Source: Orbilia blumenaviensis
Lineage: Eukaryota; Ascomycota; Orbiliomycetes; Orbiliales; Orbiliaceae
Reading direction: 5' to 3'
DNA length: 64,000 nt
Assembly (NCBI GenBank): GCA_036872755.1
Contig: JAVHNS010000002.1
Location: 992,001-1,056,000 of the forward strand
Positions within the stretch are counted from its first letter, which is position 1; each line of letters begins with the position of its first letter. Below the pieces are notes generated by a model. It saw only the letters and a program-made list of their open reading frames with translations. It had not been told where the DNA came from and made no database searches. Positions 32,738 through 44,709 of the stretch are shown here, piece after piece. Position numbers and translations under genes: made by a program.

Positions 32738-35636
32738 TGTTGCTGAAGGGGAAAGTCGAATCACAAAAGTAGAACGTTTATAGTAACGAGAGTTCCGAAA
32801 TGGGGAAGTAAAGTACTAATAGCTATACAGAAGCGACAAGCTGCTCGAAAGAGCAAACAAGAATTGTATATAACTATAGCGATCGATCGAGAAGCCAATG
32901 ACTGGAAAACCTCAACGAATGCAGGAGGTCTAGAGCGACGAAAGAAGACGAGCGAGGAAAAAAACCGACTCCTGGAGAAGATGAGGAGGGCCGATCTTGG
33001 GGGTTATTAAGTTTTTTTAAAAAAAAACGGTCTGCTGGCCAGCCGCAGCAATTAGAAAGGTTCGTCGGAGCGAGCTAGAAGGCAAGATGGTTGGTGGAAC
33101 GGCGCAGATGGAAGTCGTGTTGGCGACGTTGTACCACAATTGCAGATGCAAAATGCGACTGGGGCGGTGAGCGCCGTCGGAGAGTCCCAGGGCCTGCACA
33201 CTCCCTTCAACAAAAAAAAAAGAAGGTATGCTAGAATTGCTTCTGGGACGGATGATGGATGAGGGTAAAACGACGCTAACTATGGAGTCGGAACACTAGG
33301 GCTGAAGCTAGCTACACACGAGGAAACGTCATATACGGCTTTTGTAGCCCGTTGTACCAATCCAATCTTATAACATTAAATCAAAGAAGGGGTTGTAGAA
33401 GCGTCGACGGGGTAGGATGTGGAGGGCTCTAGCTTGAACACCAATGCAATGCCGGAGCTAGCGCTTGTCTTAAAGGACTCGAGCTTCTTCGCTGCTGGCC
33501 GACCTGGTCTGGGGCCTGACATGCATGCGACTGACGTTACATACAGACAGCATGACTGTGATAAATTGGTATTCTGTCCCACCGCATGTTCCTTGGAAGA
33601 GTGCAGTGTATCTGCATTTGAAGATTCTTTTCGGAAATTATCAAGTCCGGGATGGGCGGCGCATTATGTCAGAGCTCGATTCCCCAGTGGCTGAATCTCG
33701 GGGCTGTCAGTTGATCCGGCTCAGTTTAATTTCCTCGCATGCTCTCCTGGCCTTGCAGCATTCGCCAGGTCCATTTTTATACCAGTATCTTATCTAAACT
33801 ATGGAATGTTCCGAATCCAACTAGCGAACCCCCAGGTAAAGGTCCACCCAAGTATGCCCTGTCCCGTTCCCAGACAAAAACCCCTGCTTGAGGGAGAGTC
33901 AATGGTATTTCAGCTGCAGTTAACAATGGAACTCCTTCGCAGGGTGAGAAATATGATATTCCATCAGCAGATATTCTGGAGCTGGTGCCGGATAGTTACA
34001 TGGTCGGCTGACGTTGCATGCATGAAGAGAGAAAAAGAAAGAAGTTTCACCACTGGAATGGGAATTGGATGTTAATTATCACTTTCCTCTGCGTTGCATG
34101 TTGCACGGGAAAGGAAAAAGTCAAAGCAGGCCATATGTATGCTACAGCCTCTGGGCAATGCCACGGCTCGTGCTTCGCGAACCGGTTCCAGAAGACATGG
34201 CGATGATCGAGAGCTTAATATGGTCCAGGATCCGGGACTCGGCATTTCTTGGGGGTTCGTGCATAACCCTGATTACGATTTTTTAGTTTTGGGGGGATGT
34301 TAACATGATGTTTCGGCGCGGTACTTGCCCCTTGAGGGGGAGGCAGATTGTGAGTACGTACCACTTCGCAAGAAGACGCATACAACGGGTTCCTGTGCTT
34401 CAAGTTCCGAGCCAGTTGGATTTTAAACCCCGCAGTATACTAGTTGATGTTCATTAAAAAAGGTTCTATAGATAGAATTCACTAACAAGTTAAGTTACAT
34501 TGTCGATTTCAAACTAGCCCGACAGGAGTAGTGCCTGATGCCCAACATGTACCTTGCTTGCTTAGCTTCGGCATCTCTACAACAGTTATTTAATGTTGAC
34601 ATCTGGGCCGACCCTCGCAGCCTCGACACCACCACTCGATTGCGATTGTATTAGCTAATGGATCTCGCTAACTTGGAAGATCTCTCGGAGCTTGAGGCTG
34701 AAGGTTTTTTTTTGGAGAGCGAATAGAAATCATCACAATTTTGAATATTATTGTTAAAGAACAAAGCCTGATTTTCGAGTTTTCACAAAAAGAGGTTCTG
34801 CATAACGATCACATGGACCAAACAAAGTATACTTGCTTTAGGGTATTCTAGATCGGTCAATCACTCACAATCAATCACTCACGGCCAACCACTCACGGTC
34901 GAGTCAACCACCCACTCAATCACAAGTGGTCCCGATCGTTCCGGCTGATCGCGAAAAGGCTCGTCTTCCGTGGCCATGCATGCAAGGTGAAGGAAAGCTA
35001 AGCTCTGCCTGGTCTTGAGATTGATTCCTGCGGCTACGCTGGCGATTGCCTCAAGCGAAGATACCACACAATCAACACATAACCCTGAATGTGAAGCTTC
35101 CAGCCTTGGAAATATATATTACTGATACAGATGATATATTGATTCAGACACTAAACTAAATAGTGGCTAGATAAGAAATAAAACATAAAATAACACTTCT
35201 GTAACAATCATTGTATAGTAATACATGACTACTACTAGCTAATAGAAATTCCAGCAAACTCACCACTATTATGAGATTAGTTCCAAATGAATATATCTGA
35301 ACAAAGCAGGCTCAGAATTTCAAAACATGTGGACAAGTCCCTGCGCTCAAAAATGGCGTTTGAGACTTCTGCGAAGATGACAATGTCTAATTTCTTCCCC
35401 TCACCTTCATTTCACTTTCTTTTTAAACCTCACCCTTTTTTCCCCACAGGAACAATTTCTTTTGTCGAATACCATCCTACAATCCAGAAGAGCGTCTCAA
35501 ACCCACACCCCTTATCGCGACCAAAATACAATAAGCTGACCCTGTCTCATCCCGTCCTCTCCCCTCCTTACCAAATTTGAAAAGAAAAAAAGGGTTACCC
35601 GAGCGGCAAACGTCCCTCGCCGGAACCTCTCCAGAA
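32738..35636. other. 2.9-kb intergenic region
   Basis: The divergent flanks of the tyrosinase gene and the disordered-protein gene. ORFs of 60-90 codons occur but none has support. A degenerate short repeat of the type CAATCACTCAC occurs at 34856-34922. The stretch 35370-35600 is pyrimidine-rich and is the likely leader of the next gene. Confidence 0.4.
34856..34922 (+). repeat. Degenerate CACTCA-type minisatellite
   Basis: About five imperfect units of 10-14 bp, each containing a CACTCA or similar core. No function is evident. Confidence 0.5.
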
Positions 35637-37157
35637 ATGGACAAAGGAATTGCCCACTGTCCGTGCAACGAGCACGGGAGTCTGGATGACGAAAAGGAGA
35701 ACCTAAGCCACGAGGCTGCCAATGCAAAAGCCCACGGCGTCGTCACCCTGCCTCCAGACGGGCTAGAATCTAAGTCCCGTGAAGAGGCTAGACCTCCATC
35801 AAATCTGGGGAAGTGCCTTGATGTCCTTGAAACCGTCGCATCTAAGAGCAGCGCTGAGACGCCCAAAGGTCAGGTTGAAAAGATTAAAGACGGTGAAGGC
35901 AAAGAAAATCAAAACAATGGTGATGATGGCAACTATCAGAATATCATTGAAAAAGATGAAACAGACCTAGAGTATTCTGGATTTGAATTTGATTTCGAGA
36001 ACCAACCTCCCAAAGCCAAGATTGAAATACATGAAACCTCTGACGATGAAGGTCGCTTTCAACGAGCCGCTTCTATCACTTCTTCATGCCTTGATGCTCT
36101 TGAGGATGCAGAAATTTTGACCGCAAAAGAGGTCAAGCTGACGAGGTACTCTATCAAAGATATAACACTGGAGGAGCGCGATGTTGTCCGTCCTTACGAC
36201 GATGACATGACTGCAGCGCTGATACCCAAGGGACCGAAAGTCTTGGAAACTAGGATCCATGAAAAAGAAGCTACTCAACGTCTGCTTCGATCTATTGGCC
36301 GAGTTCCTCCGTCGGAGAGTAAAGGAAACTCCTCCCAAAATATAAACGCTCCAGTCACAAAGCCTGTTTCTACTGAGAACCTCAGGGTTTCTACCCTACA
36401 GCCAAAAGGCCGTCCTCGCCCCGTCGCCCCTAAAGTAAACATGCTCGATATCAAACACACGCACGAAACACGCCCCGCCATACCCGCCCCACCAGTCAAG
36501 ATACAAACCATTGGTCGAACCAAGGTCACTATCCTCCCGTCAACGCCCTTCTGCCCACCGTCGCCATCCAGGCCACCACCTGCCCCACCTGAAGAATTGA
36601 ATTATGATGACTGCACTATAGAGGACCGAGGCGGGTTCCAAACCATTCTCGTCCCAGGTGGACCCCCAGCCCGCCGTTCGCGTCCAACAACCTCACAGAG
36701 CCCTTCTAAAAAATACGCAGAACTCAATCTCAGGCCTCCAATTCCCATCACCCCTCTCCAACACAGCATGCACTTATATGGTAGCACCAGCACGCTCCCC
36801 CTCCCCCTCATTCCCGAAGAAGAAAAGGGCCGAGCTGCCGAAGATAAAAAACATTTTAACTTTAGCCGTCGCCGAACTCTTTTCGGAAACAACCTTACTG
36901 TTCCTAGTCCTAATGATCATCATCTCCGTCGAGCTAGTTATAACTCGCCTTCTACTCAGTCCGTCCGTCTGCCAACGCAGGTGCCTGATACCCCAGGGAC
37001 GCAACTCCCTCCAAGACCAGGCACGGCGTTTGGTGGTATGTTTAGTAGACCTAGTAGTAGTGCTAGTGTTCGAAGCTCAAAGAGAGAGATGTTCAAGAAC
37101 TTTTTCAAGAAGAAGCTTGGAAACAACTCCCCTACTACCCCTTCCTCCCCGATCTGA
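35637..37157 (+). CDS. Disordered Ser/Pro-rich protein of unknown function
   Basis: Single-exon ORF of 506 residues from the ATG at 35637, preceded by a pyrimidine-rich leader. No family is recognised. The first third is acidic and Lys/Glu-rich (DDEKENLS, KDGEGKENQNNGDDG, EYSGFEFDFENQPP). The middle carries a possibly folded or motif-like patch, SSCLDALEDAEILTAKEVKLTRYSI and MTAALIPKGPKVLE, which contains likely short linear motifs. A proline-rich centre has FCPPSPSRPPPAPPEE, typical of SH3-binding stretches. The C terminus is basic: HFNFSRRRTLFGN, RPGTAFGGMFSRPSS and KREMFKNFFKKKLG, the last resembling an amphipathic membrane-binding helix. A scaffold or cortical adaptor role would fit this composition but is speculation. 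No membrane segment is seen. Confidence 0.65.
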   Translation: MDKGIAHCPCNEHGSLDDEKENLSHEAANAKAHGVVTLPPDGLESKSREEARPPSNLGKCLDVLETVASKSSAETPKGQVEKIKDGEGKENQNNGDDGNYQNIIEKDETDLEYSGFEFDFENQPPKAKIEIHETSDDEGRFQRAASITSSCLDALEDAEILTAKEVKLTRYSIKDITLEERDVVRPYDDDMTAALIPKGPKVLETRIHEKEATQRLLRSIGRVPPSESKGNSSQNINAPVTKPVSTENLRVSTLQPKGRPRPVAPKVNMLDIKHTHETRPAIPAPPVKIQTIGRTKVTILPSTPFCPPSPSRPPPAPPEELNYDDCTIEDRGGFQTILVPGGPPARRSRPTTSQSPSKKYAELNLRPPIPITPLQHSMHLYGSTSTLPLPLIPEEEKGRAAEDKKHFNFSRRRTLFGNNLTVPSPNDHHLRRASYNSPSTQSVRLPTQVPDTPGTQLPPRPGTAFGGMFSRPSSSASVRSSKREMFKNFFKKKLGNNSPTTPSSPI

Positions 37158-38795
37158 TTAAGGATGTTCGATTCACAACCGTCTGTCCGGATTCTCTGTT
37201 ATTGAATTGTAAAACGCCCTTTTGGTTTGGATTTGGTAAGAGAACTTCTGCGGCGACTTGCGTCTCGAACATTACCTTTTTGTTCTTATTTTTTATTTTT
37301 TTTTATCTTTATTTTTTTCTCTTATGCGACCATGAATGATATTACGATACAACGAAATAACTAGAATACAACAATACTACTGCTTGAAACGTCGAAACAG
37401 GAAGAAACAGACGATCGATCATGCATAATATAATCTACTTACCCCTTAAACCTTTTTATTCTACCGCCGTGCTACTTAAATGGTATTGCCCCCATGTCGG
37501 TATAAGAACAAAAACCTTGTATCCATAACCAGCTCGCGTTATCCGGAAACTCCGCCCTTCAACGTTGCAACATGCAACAGTCAATCGGCTGGTTTTCAAA
37601 CCTGACGTCGACTGCGGTTTGACAGTACGTATATATTTCCAAGTTAGAGTTTTTCAAAATACCACAAACTAACCCAAACATACCAACCTTTCATGTGTCA
37701 GTTAGACACCACTAACGTTATTCCTTCAAACCTCACATCGACCGAACAAACCTACTGATTCTGTTTGATTTGATAATTCTTAATCGGCAGATCACAATGA
37801 TTCATTCCCCGCATTCTCTACATACAGAATTATTTGTCTCCACCCCTCCCGAGGTCTACATAAGGTCCACGGAGCTATAGCAGGGCGTACTATAGCCACC
37901 ACTCCGTCTTTTAGCTAAGAAAAATCCTAAAATCAACTACCGCCGAGCCTTGATTGGATTCGGCTCCATCGAAATGCATCGGATAGTGGATACCAAGATC
38001 CTACTCCATGCATCTAAAAGAGTGCCCGCTGACTTTAATCTCTTTTTTTTTTGCCGCGGCTCCGAGGTGTATCCCAATGCTTGATTACAAATACTGTATC
38101 TCCTGGTGAGACGGGCTAGTGATAGATAGCAAGTATTTAGGAATTCGATTAACGTAGAAGTAACTGATTTTGTGTTACCATCCTCTATTGCATCAAGCAA
38201 AACCCCATTGGTAGTCTTACTAGTAAACTAGTTTTACCATTCCCCCGCCTCGTATCGCTTTCTACCGTGCAGTAAATAAGCTTAGCTTAGCTTAGCTCAA
38301 GATATTAATTGATAAGTCGGATATTAGGCTACCGACCACCGAAACCTTATAACATTCCCGCATACGTGCACAACCTGCATATCCCTCTTGGTTTTTCTGT
38401 CTTGATACCTTGCAGACGTACCCGTTTTCCCTGGCATCGACCTTGAGCTTGCCGTCGAATTGAATTCAAATCGCTGGTTGCACGAAAAAGAAAATCAAAA
38501 AGCCAAAAAAGCAGGAATGGAGAGTAGGATCCGACAATTGCAGGTTAGATACACCCTTCTTTTTCTTTGATCGATTGATTTTAAGTCGTCTTTTCCCTTG
38601 AGAGTGATTCGATTATTTAAGAGGGAGGGACGTCGCTCTTCGCTATCGTTATCCTCGGTAGGCGTCTATGCAACGTTGAACAACACACCTGTCGCAGTTT
38701 CGGATTTACAATTGCCCTTTTATATATTTCTAACAGCGACACCATATATTTTTTTTGATATATATTATCAAAAGAACCAATTGAAGCCGGAGACG
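37158..38795. other. 1.6-kb intergenic region
   Basis: Nothing with protein-coding support. A short AGCTT/TTAGC repeat occurs near 38277-38297. Near 38517 a small ORF (ATG to a GTTAGA-like donor) could be part of a spliced 5' leader of the GST gene; this is weak. Confidence 0.35.
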
Positions 38796-39766
38796 ATGAC
38801 AACACAGTATACGCTGTTTGATATCCCGACCAAGGCGGACCCTCCAAGGAGTTGGTAAGTTATCTTATTACTAGATTACCTAAGTCGGTTCCAATCTTTG
38901 TAGCCAGGGCAGGCTTTGTACTCCAGTGAATCAGCACGACTAAGATAAAATATGCTTATTTACTAGGTCACCGAATGTATGGAACGCCCGCGCTGTTCTG
39001 AACTACAAAAAGGTACCGTATGAGACCGAATGGGTTGAGTACCCGGATATCCGGGTCCGTCTGTCTGCAATGGGGTATGTCATAAACCACAACCACAGTG
39101 CCATGCATTTACATGCATGGCAAATCATATTTCGCGAACTGGCCACTAACAATCTATTCGCATATGTGTAGAATACCCTCCAAAGGCGGATTGATGCCAT
39201 GGACGCTTCCTATGATGCGGGTCACCACTACCCCAGCCGACGGCTCGGAGCCTCAGATCAAATACCTCACTGACAGCGCTGATATCGCCAAATTTCTTAA
39301 CGAAAACCACCCAGACCCAGCTATCGACTTCGACAGCCCGATCACCGACGAAGCTGTCAAGACATTTAATGCAAATTTAATGGATTCATTTGTCGGCCTG
39401 GTTCTCTGCGACGTAGACCTCGTACTCCCCGAAAGAAGTGCGGCGTACTTCCACGAAACACGACCAAAGTGGATGATGATGCCTATAAAATATTTCAAGC
39501 AGAAGAAGATAAATGAAGGGGCGTGGGAGAAGATGGAGAGTGGAATGAAGGTGATTACAGAGCTTATGAACAAGAACGGAGGGCCGTTTTTGCAAGGGGA
39601 GAAAGTGAGCTACGGGGATGTCCGATTGCTAGCGTATTTCCTTTGGGCGAGGGAAGGAGGGCCAAAGGAGGTTTGGGAGAAGATTGAAGGATGGGGAGGA
39701 GAGGTTTTCCAGAGGTTTATGAAGGCGTTTGAGGAAAATGGCGCCCTGAGCAGGGTCACCTACTAA
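38796..39766 (+). CDS. Glutathione S-transferase, fungal FuA-like
   Basis: Cytosolic GST-fold protein. Three exons (38796-38854, 38967-39074, 39172-39766) give 253 residues. The thioredoxin-like N-terminal domain shows LFDIPTKADPPRSW joined to SPNVWNARAVLNYKKVPYE and TEWVEYPDI, a pattern I associate with the fungal-specific FuA and etherase-like GSTs. The cis-proline-containing LPMMRVT and the DSADIAKFL glutathione-contact segment follow. The C-terminal helical domain spans from about residue 95, with GPFLQGEKVSYGDVRLLAYFLWA as the conserved N-capping and helix region. No catalytic Cys or Tyr is clear; FuA members often use a Ser. Both introns split conserved codons and restore motifs. A detoxification or secondary-metabolism role is possible; the substrate is unknown. 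Confidence 0.88.
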
Positions 39767-40656
39767 ATCATCTACGATCTTTATTATGGAATAGGTGTAT
39801 GGTGTATTTAGATAATCGGATACCTTACCTAGGTAGCTGCCTAGGTAGATACATCTATTGGACCCTGCAGCTGGTAAGAGCCAGATAGGACTTAACTACC
39901 AAAGCGACGTACGTATCCAGTTTCCGCGCTAGAGAATAGAGTGCAGCCTGTAGCCCCCGCAATTCAGTCACAGGTTTAATTGGCTTGTTTTTTGGCATCA
40001 GCATGGTCTGATAGATGCATATTATCGAGATACGAACTAGCTACCTAGATCAGTGCATGCACCATGTGCAGTGCCTCTCGTGTATCCCGCTGCACCCCGC
40101 GTATAATCTGGGTAATTAATATGTAGACTCGGCCGTACCGTCCTATCTCCGAGAGGGCCCGCCCCTAGCCACGCCCTTTTCTTGGCGGACATCGGCCCAT
40201 CGGCGACACGCTAACCCTTCGGACGCCGCTTCTCAGAAAATTTTCGGGAAAAATCGATGATCTGGATCTGATAAGATAATAACGCCCTCACACCCAGCAA
40301 GCAGCATTAACAGAAAGCGCTTGACCGTCGACGCTATTCGATTCTAGTGACATAACCTCGGGCTCTTTTTTTTCTTGCCTTTCTTTCCTTTCTGCACACG
40401 ATCTCATATCTTAATCTTCCTTTGATACGATAGCCCCGTATTATCTGTTTTGCTGCCAGCTATTTGTTGGGAATTCGACCGAATTGAAGACCTTCTTTCC
40501 AGAGACTTCCAGAAACCGTCCGATTTTGCTGCTTTTCGGTTTGTAGGAGAAATTAAGCTGTTGAGGTTCCTGCATTCTTATTGTCCGCCAAATCGAAAAC
40601 CAGAAACGAAAAAATAAAAAAATAAAACCAAGGAAAAGCCCTCTCGACGACCGGCA
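39767..40656. other. Intergenic region upstream of the mitochondrial carrier gene
   Basis: 890 bp with no gene. GC-richer sequence at about 40130-40220 (GGGCCCGCCCC type) may hold promoter elements of the carrier gene; the final 300 bp are pyrimidine-rich. An imperfect CTAGGTAG repeat lies near 39830-39850. Confidence 0.4.
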
Positions 40657-42305
40657 ATGAGTGGCGTCACCAGCAACAGCTCTAGACTTCAACATCCATC
40701 CTCTGCTTACATATCCTCATCATCGTCGCCCCCCATTTCTTCGCCTTCAATAGACCATTTTAATCTTCATCATCACCCAGATGATAGCTACCACTTCCAG
40801 CCGGATCATGACCAGGACAGAATACAGAATCTTCATAGTATCCATCACTCCGACATGCCTGGCCGAAGATCAGGAACTGTCGAGGTGCCCGCCACCCAGC
40901 GAATGTTGGCTGCCTGTAGCGGCAGTCTGTTGACTTCTCTCATAGGTACTTTCTCTTCCTTTCCTTGTCTGCCTTCTATCATGTATTTTCAGTTTCGTAT
41001 CATTTGTGGTATTGATTGGGGGATGCTAATCTTTTTGACTTATCTTTGTCGCTTCCAGTTACGCCCCTCGACGTTGTCAGAGTCCGTCTCCAAGCGCAAT
41101 CACACACCCCACCGCCCACCGCCGCTGCCGCCAATGCATCTGCTGCATCTAGTAGCCTCCGCTCCCACCGTCTACCATCCCAACCGTTCTCCCTCCCGAC
41201 AGCAGCTCATATTTCTCGCCCGATATCAGATCTAGGCGTAACTTCCTGCTGCCGTGAAGTGTTCTGGGTCTCCTCTACAAACGAACTCTGTCTCGCATAC
41301 CCTACGATCGGAAGTACTGTTCCCGGTTCCTCTTCTCTAACCAAACCGTCAGCCGACGCTGCATCATGTCTTATCGAAACGACTTCCTCCCACCGATTTA
41401 CTGGAACCTGGGAAGGTCTCGTAAAGATCGCAAGAAATGAAGGATTACAGAGCCTATACCGTGGCCTGTCGCCTACGCTGCTTATGTCGATTCCGGCGAA
41501 TGTAATATATTTTACAGGGTACGAGTCGTTACGGTATTCACCTAAATCGCCACTATCAAAATTATCGGATAATATGGCGCCTTTAATAGCCGGTAGCCTG
41601 GCGAGGACAATAGCAGCAACTGTGATAGCTCCGATGGAGTTATTTAAAACGAGATTGCAGGCTGCATCTCACCCCAAACCGGGAAGTCATGCAGCTGCCG
41701 AAAGCAGCGTCTCAACATTCCGGCAGACGATCGACAGCGTCAGGGGTATGGTTGCGCAGCAGGGCGTGGCGTCGCTATGGAGAGGGCTGATGTTGACGCT
41801 CTGGAGGGATGTGCCCTTTTCAGGAATCTATTGGTGGGGGTATGAAACCGCCCGTGCATTCCTAGCTGAGGAACGGTACGGACGGGTACATCACCTAGGG
41901 CCGATCGAGCGACATCGAGCCCTGGATAGTGATGAGTTGGCGAAAGAGGAGGACAAGGCGACCTTTATAGATTCATTCCTTGCAGGAGCGTCGAGCGGCG
42001 CTGTTGCAGCGTTTGTGACGACGCCATTTGACGTCGGGAAGACGAGAAGGCAGGTTTGGAGGGCTGCTGGGGATGCTGCTGGTGGGCCTTCAGCAACCGC
42101 AACTGCAACAATGAGCAGCGAAGGGAGTATGCCAAAGGTTTTGGCCGAGATATACGGCCATGAAGGAATTAGAGGTTTGTTTAGAGGATGCATCCCGAGA
42201 ATGTTGAAGGTTGCACCGGCATGTGCGATCATGATCTCAAGTTATGAGATTGGAAAAAAGGCAGCGATGAGGATGAGAGAGCAAGAGGAGAGTAAACGTG
42301 CTTAG
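40657..42305 (+). CDS. MTM1: Mitochondrial carrier, Mtm1/SLC25A39-40 type
   Basis: Inner mitochondrial membrane carrier. Yeast Mtm1 affects manganese/iron handling and SOD2 activation, and the mammalian SLC25A39 homologue supplies mitochondrial glutathione. Two exons (40657-40945, 41059-42305) give 511 residues, long for a carrier because of a low-complexity His/Ser-rich N terminus of about 75 residues and an insert between TM1 and TM2. Carrier repeats: SGSLLTSLI-VTPLDVVRVRLQAQ (split by the intron), GTWEGLVKIARNEGLQSLYRG, then TVIAPMELFKTRLQA with VASLWRGLMLTLWRDVPFSG, then FVTTPFDVGKTRRQVW with GIRGLFRGCIPRML. The RDVPFSGIYWWGYE block is characteristic of this subgroup. The third-repeat signature is a variant of PxDxxKxR. 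The symbol is given by subgroup resemblance. Confidence 0.87.
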
Positions 42306-43369
42306 TTTTTGTTTTGTTCTTGGGTTTTGGAGAATTGATATTGGGAGTTGATACGATATTGGAGATGATGATGTTTCGTTGCACCACCATTATACGAGCC
42401 TCTTAGGCTGACCTGACGATAACCACTCCACCCTTCGACATCCAAAAACGCATTGCTGAAGGGCGTTCTATTTCGTCTTTTCTCTTTTAGAAAAAAAAGG
42501 GGGAAGAGACTGGCTGTCATATTATTCCAGACTGCCCTCGCTGTTCTTCCTAATGTTTCTTATATTTGACTATCTTACACTTACTAATGACCGTCGCATA
42601 GATACTTCACTCACTTGGTTGCTTACTGATAGAGTAACAATTTTTTTTTTTTTCATTCGACTTCACTCTCGGGTTTTGGAGGACGGAGTTTATTCCATTT
42701 CAGCATTGCACCATGCCCTATCTATTCTTTCTTGCGCTTTACTCCTGTACATCTGTACATACTATTTATTTTCACAAATATTCTGCATATAGCGCATACA
42801 AATACATGTGTATCTACTACGGAAACTGTACTTCTAGCCTAGGAAAACACTCAAAAGCTGTCTACTTTCCAGCCAATTGCTATCTTTTGACCAAAAAAAA
42901 CAGTAAGGTATTTTTTTTTTCTTCGCCTAGTTTGTAGAAGGCCATGAGCTGCCATGTGGGAATACCTGTTACCCAAATCCTAAGCATGGTAGTCGCGTGC
43001 AGCGAAGATATTATAACAGAGGGTGTGCGGGAAAATGGTGTTGCCCCTCACCCTTTGTCCCGTTTTCCCCACAGCGAAGAAACGAAACCCGCCCCGGCCA
43101 AAAAACCCACGTTAAACGTCACTCTAACCCGTCCCCGTCGAGTCCACGAGTTCTAACACCCCGGCCCACCACCACCACCTCCTCCTCCTCAACATCATCA
43201 CCTTCATCTTCATCATCCATCGCCATCTTCCCAAACCAAGCATAATCCATCCATCCTTGAGGTCAATCATTTCCCAAGACCAGAATCACATCCGAACCAA
43301 CCCATCCGAAATCCCGAAACCAACCAAAAAAAAAGTTTGTCATATTTTACTAGCATTACATCCGCAACA
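42306..43369. other. Intergenic region with T runs
   Basis: 1.06 kb with no supported gene. It contains several T runs (near 42641 and 42910), and from 43170 a CCACCACC/TCCTCCTC pyrimidine-rich leader leading into the next gene. Confidence 0.4.
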
Positions 43370-43949
43370 ATGCTATCCCGAACCGCGCTTCGTCCGATCG
43401 TTTCGCACACATCCAATGCATCGCGACGATGCTTTTCAGGGTCATCAAGACTCAGCCAGGCGACTACTGCGCCTCCGGCAGCTACTGTGACGGTTAAGAA
43501 GAGCAGTGGGGGGTTCCGGGGAGGGTATGTCTCGTTATCAATATCCTATGAGGGAATATATATATATGCATATATTAATACCTACTTTTCTTTGGCGGGT
43601 TATAGGATAATTGGATTCCTGATCGGAAGCAGTCTCGGTATGTATCCATTTCCATGCCCTCTCTTAAGCTCCTTGAAAAGTATCAAATATACTAATTATA
43701 TTCTATTCCGATAGCTTTTGCGACTAGCTTCACCTACCTTCGGAACGAGTGGAAGATCAGAGATGATATCCTCATGGAGGATTTCGCCGTACGTTCGCCC
43801 TTCTGCTCTAATATAAATATGTTATCGAAAAGATAGAGCACTGCTAACTCTTCTGCTGTCGCGTCCAGAGTCTGAGGGCCACCTGCCAGCGGGTCGAAGC
43901 TAGGTTTCGACTACTTGAGGACCAGCTTGCGAAGACCCAGAAGAAGTAA
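43370..43949 (+). CDS. Small mitochondrial-type single-span protein
   Basis: Four-exon gene (43370-43524, 43606-43637, 43715-43788, 43869-43949) encoding 113 residues. The N terminus looks like a mitochondrial presequence: MLSRTALRPIVSHTSNASRRCFSGSSRL is basic and hydroxylated, with no acidic residues. Then a Gly-rich stretch GGFRGG leads into a short membrane segment IIGFLIGSSLAFATSFTYL formed across two introns. It is followed by the basic/acidic RNEWKIRDDILMEDF and a coiled-coil-like C terminus with RVEARFRLLEDQLAKTQKK. All three junctions keep frame. The layout fits a small inner-membrane protein facing the matrix or the intermembrane space, but I do not recognise the family with certainty. 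Its close spacing after the Mtm1-like carrier gene may be coincidental. Confidence 0.8.
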
Positions 43950-44709
43950 AGGAGTAATTGGGCTGGATGGGTGACTTTGAATGGCAGTTAATGCCAGATT
44001 GGACGGTGCGGCGGGGTGTGGTCCTTTTTTTTATTCTATTTTATTCTTTATTACTCAGTAACATACGCTCAACCAATGGTGATATTAAAGCACCAAATTT
44101 GTACAAATTACTCTTTTTTTTTTTTTTTTTTTTTTTTTAACTTCATTCCATTCGCCCTCTTCTTCGTCTTGTTGGTCTTTTTATGTTTTACGATTCTATT
44201 CAACAGCAAAGCAAGCATACCCATTCTCAAAAAATTTGCATGCATGAAAAAGGACTATTTCGATATCTTCGTGGCTTCTTTCTCCTCCCTCTCCTTTTTT
44301 GGTCACCTTCGCATAGTGGTAATTCTCCTCTCAACCCCTAACCCTTATGTACAAAATGAAAAAGGGAATATCTTCATACATCATACTATCCGTTCGTCGT
44401 TAAAGGCCAGAGATAGTGGGAAATTCCTGCAGGCTACCAATCTCATTCAATCGAAGCATTACACATCTAAGTATCAATTGTACCAATTCTGATCTGAAAA
44501 GCCAAAACCCAAACGCCAATGTTAAATTGAGATATCATGCCGAAACCACGTCTGTAGACTATCGTACACATTTTTGACAGCACAATACAGCTAGATACCA
44601 GTACTACCAGTAGTTAATAGTTATACACCATATATACAAATCCACCCCCCTTACTAATAAGGAAGTAGGTAAGGAAAGGGGCCCTTTTCTGTCCACCATT
44701 ATTTCCCCT
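43950..44709. other. Convergent intergenic region with a 25-nt T tract
   Basis: The flanks of two converging genes. It holds a T run of about 25 nt near 44114-44138. Other ORFs are T-rich artefacts. Confidence 0.4.

Noticed and set aside
35577..35636. Non-ATG extension of the disordered-protein ORF
   Set aside because: It starts at TTG; the first ATG at 35637 is the sensible start.
43958..44492. Phe-rich ORFs downstream of the small mitochondrial-type gene
   Set aside because: They read through the 25-nt T tract; composition is an artefact.
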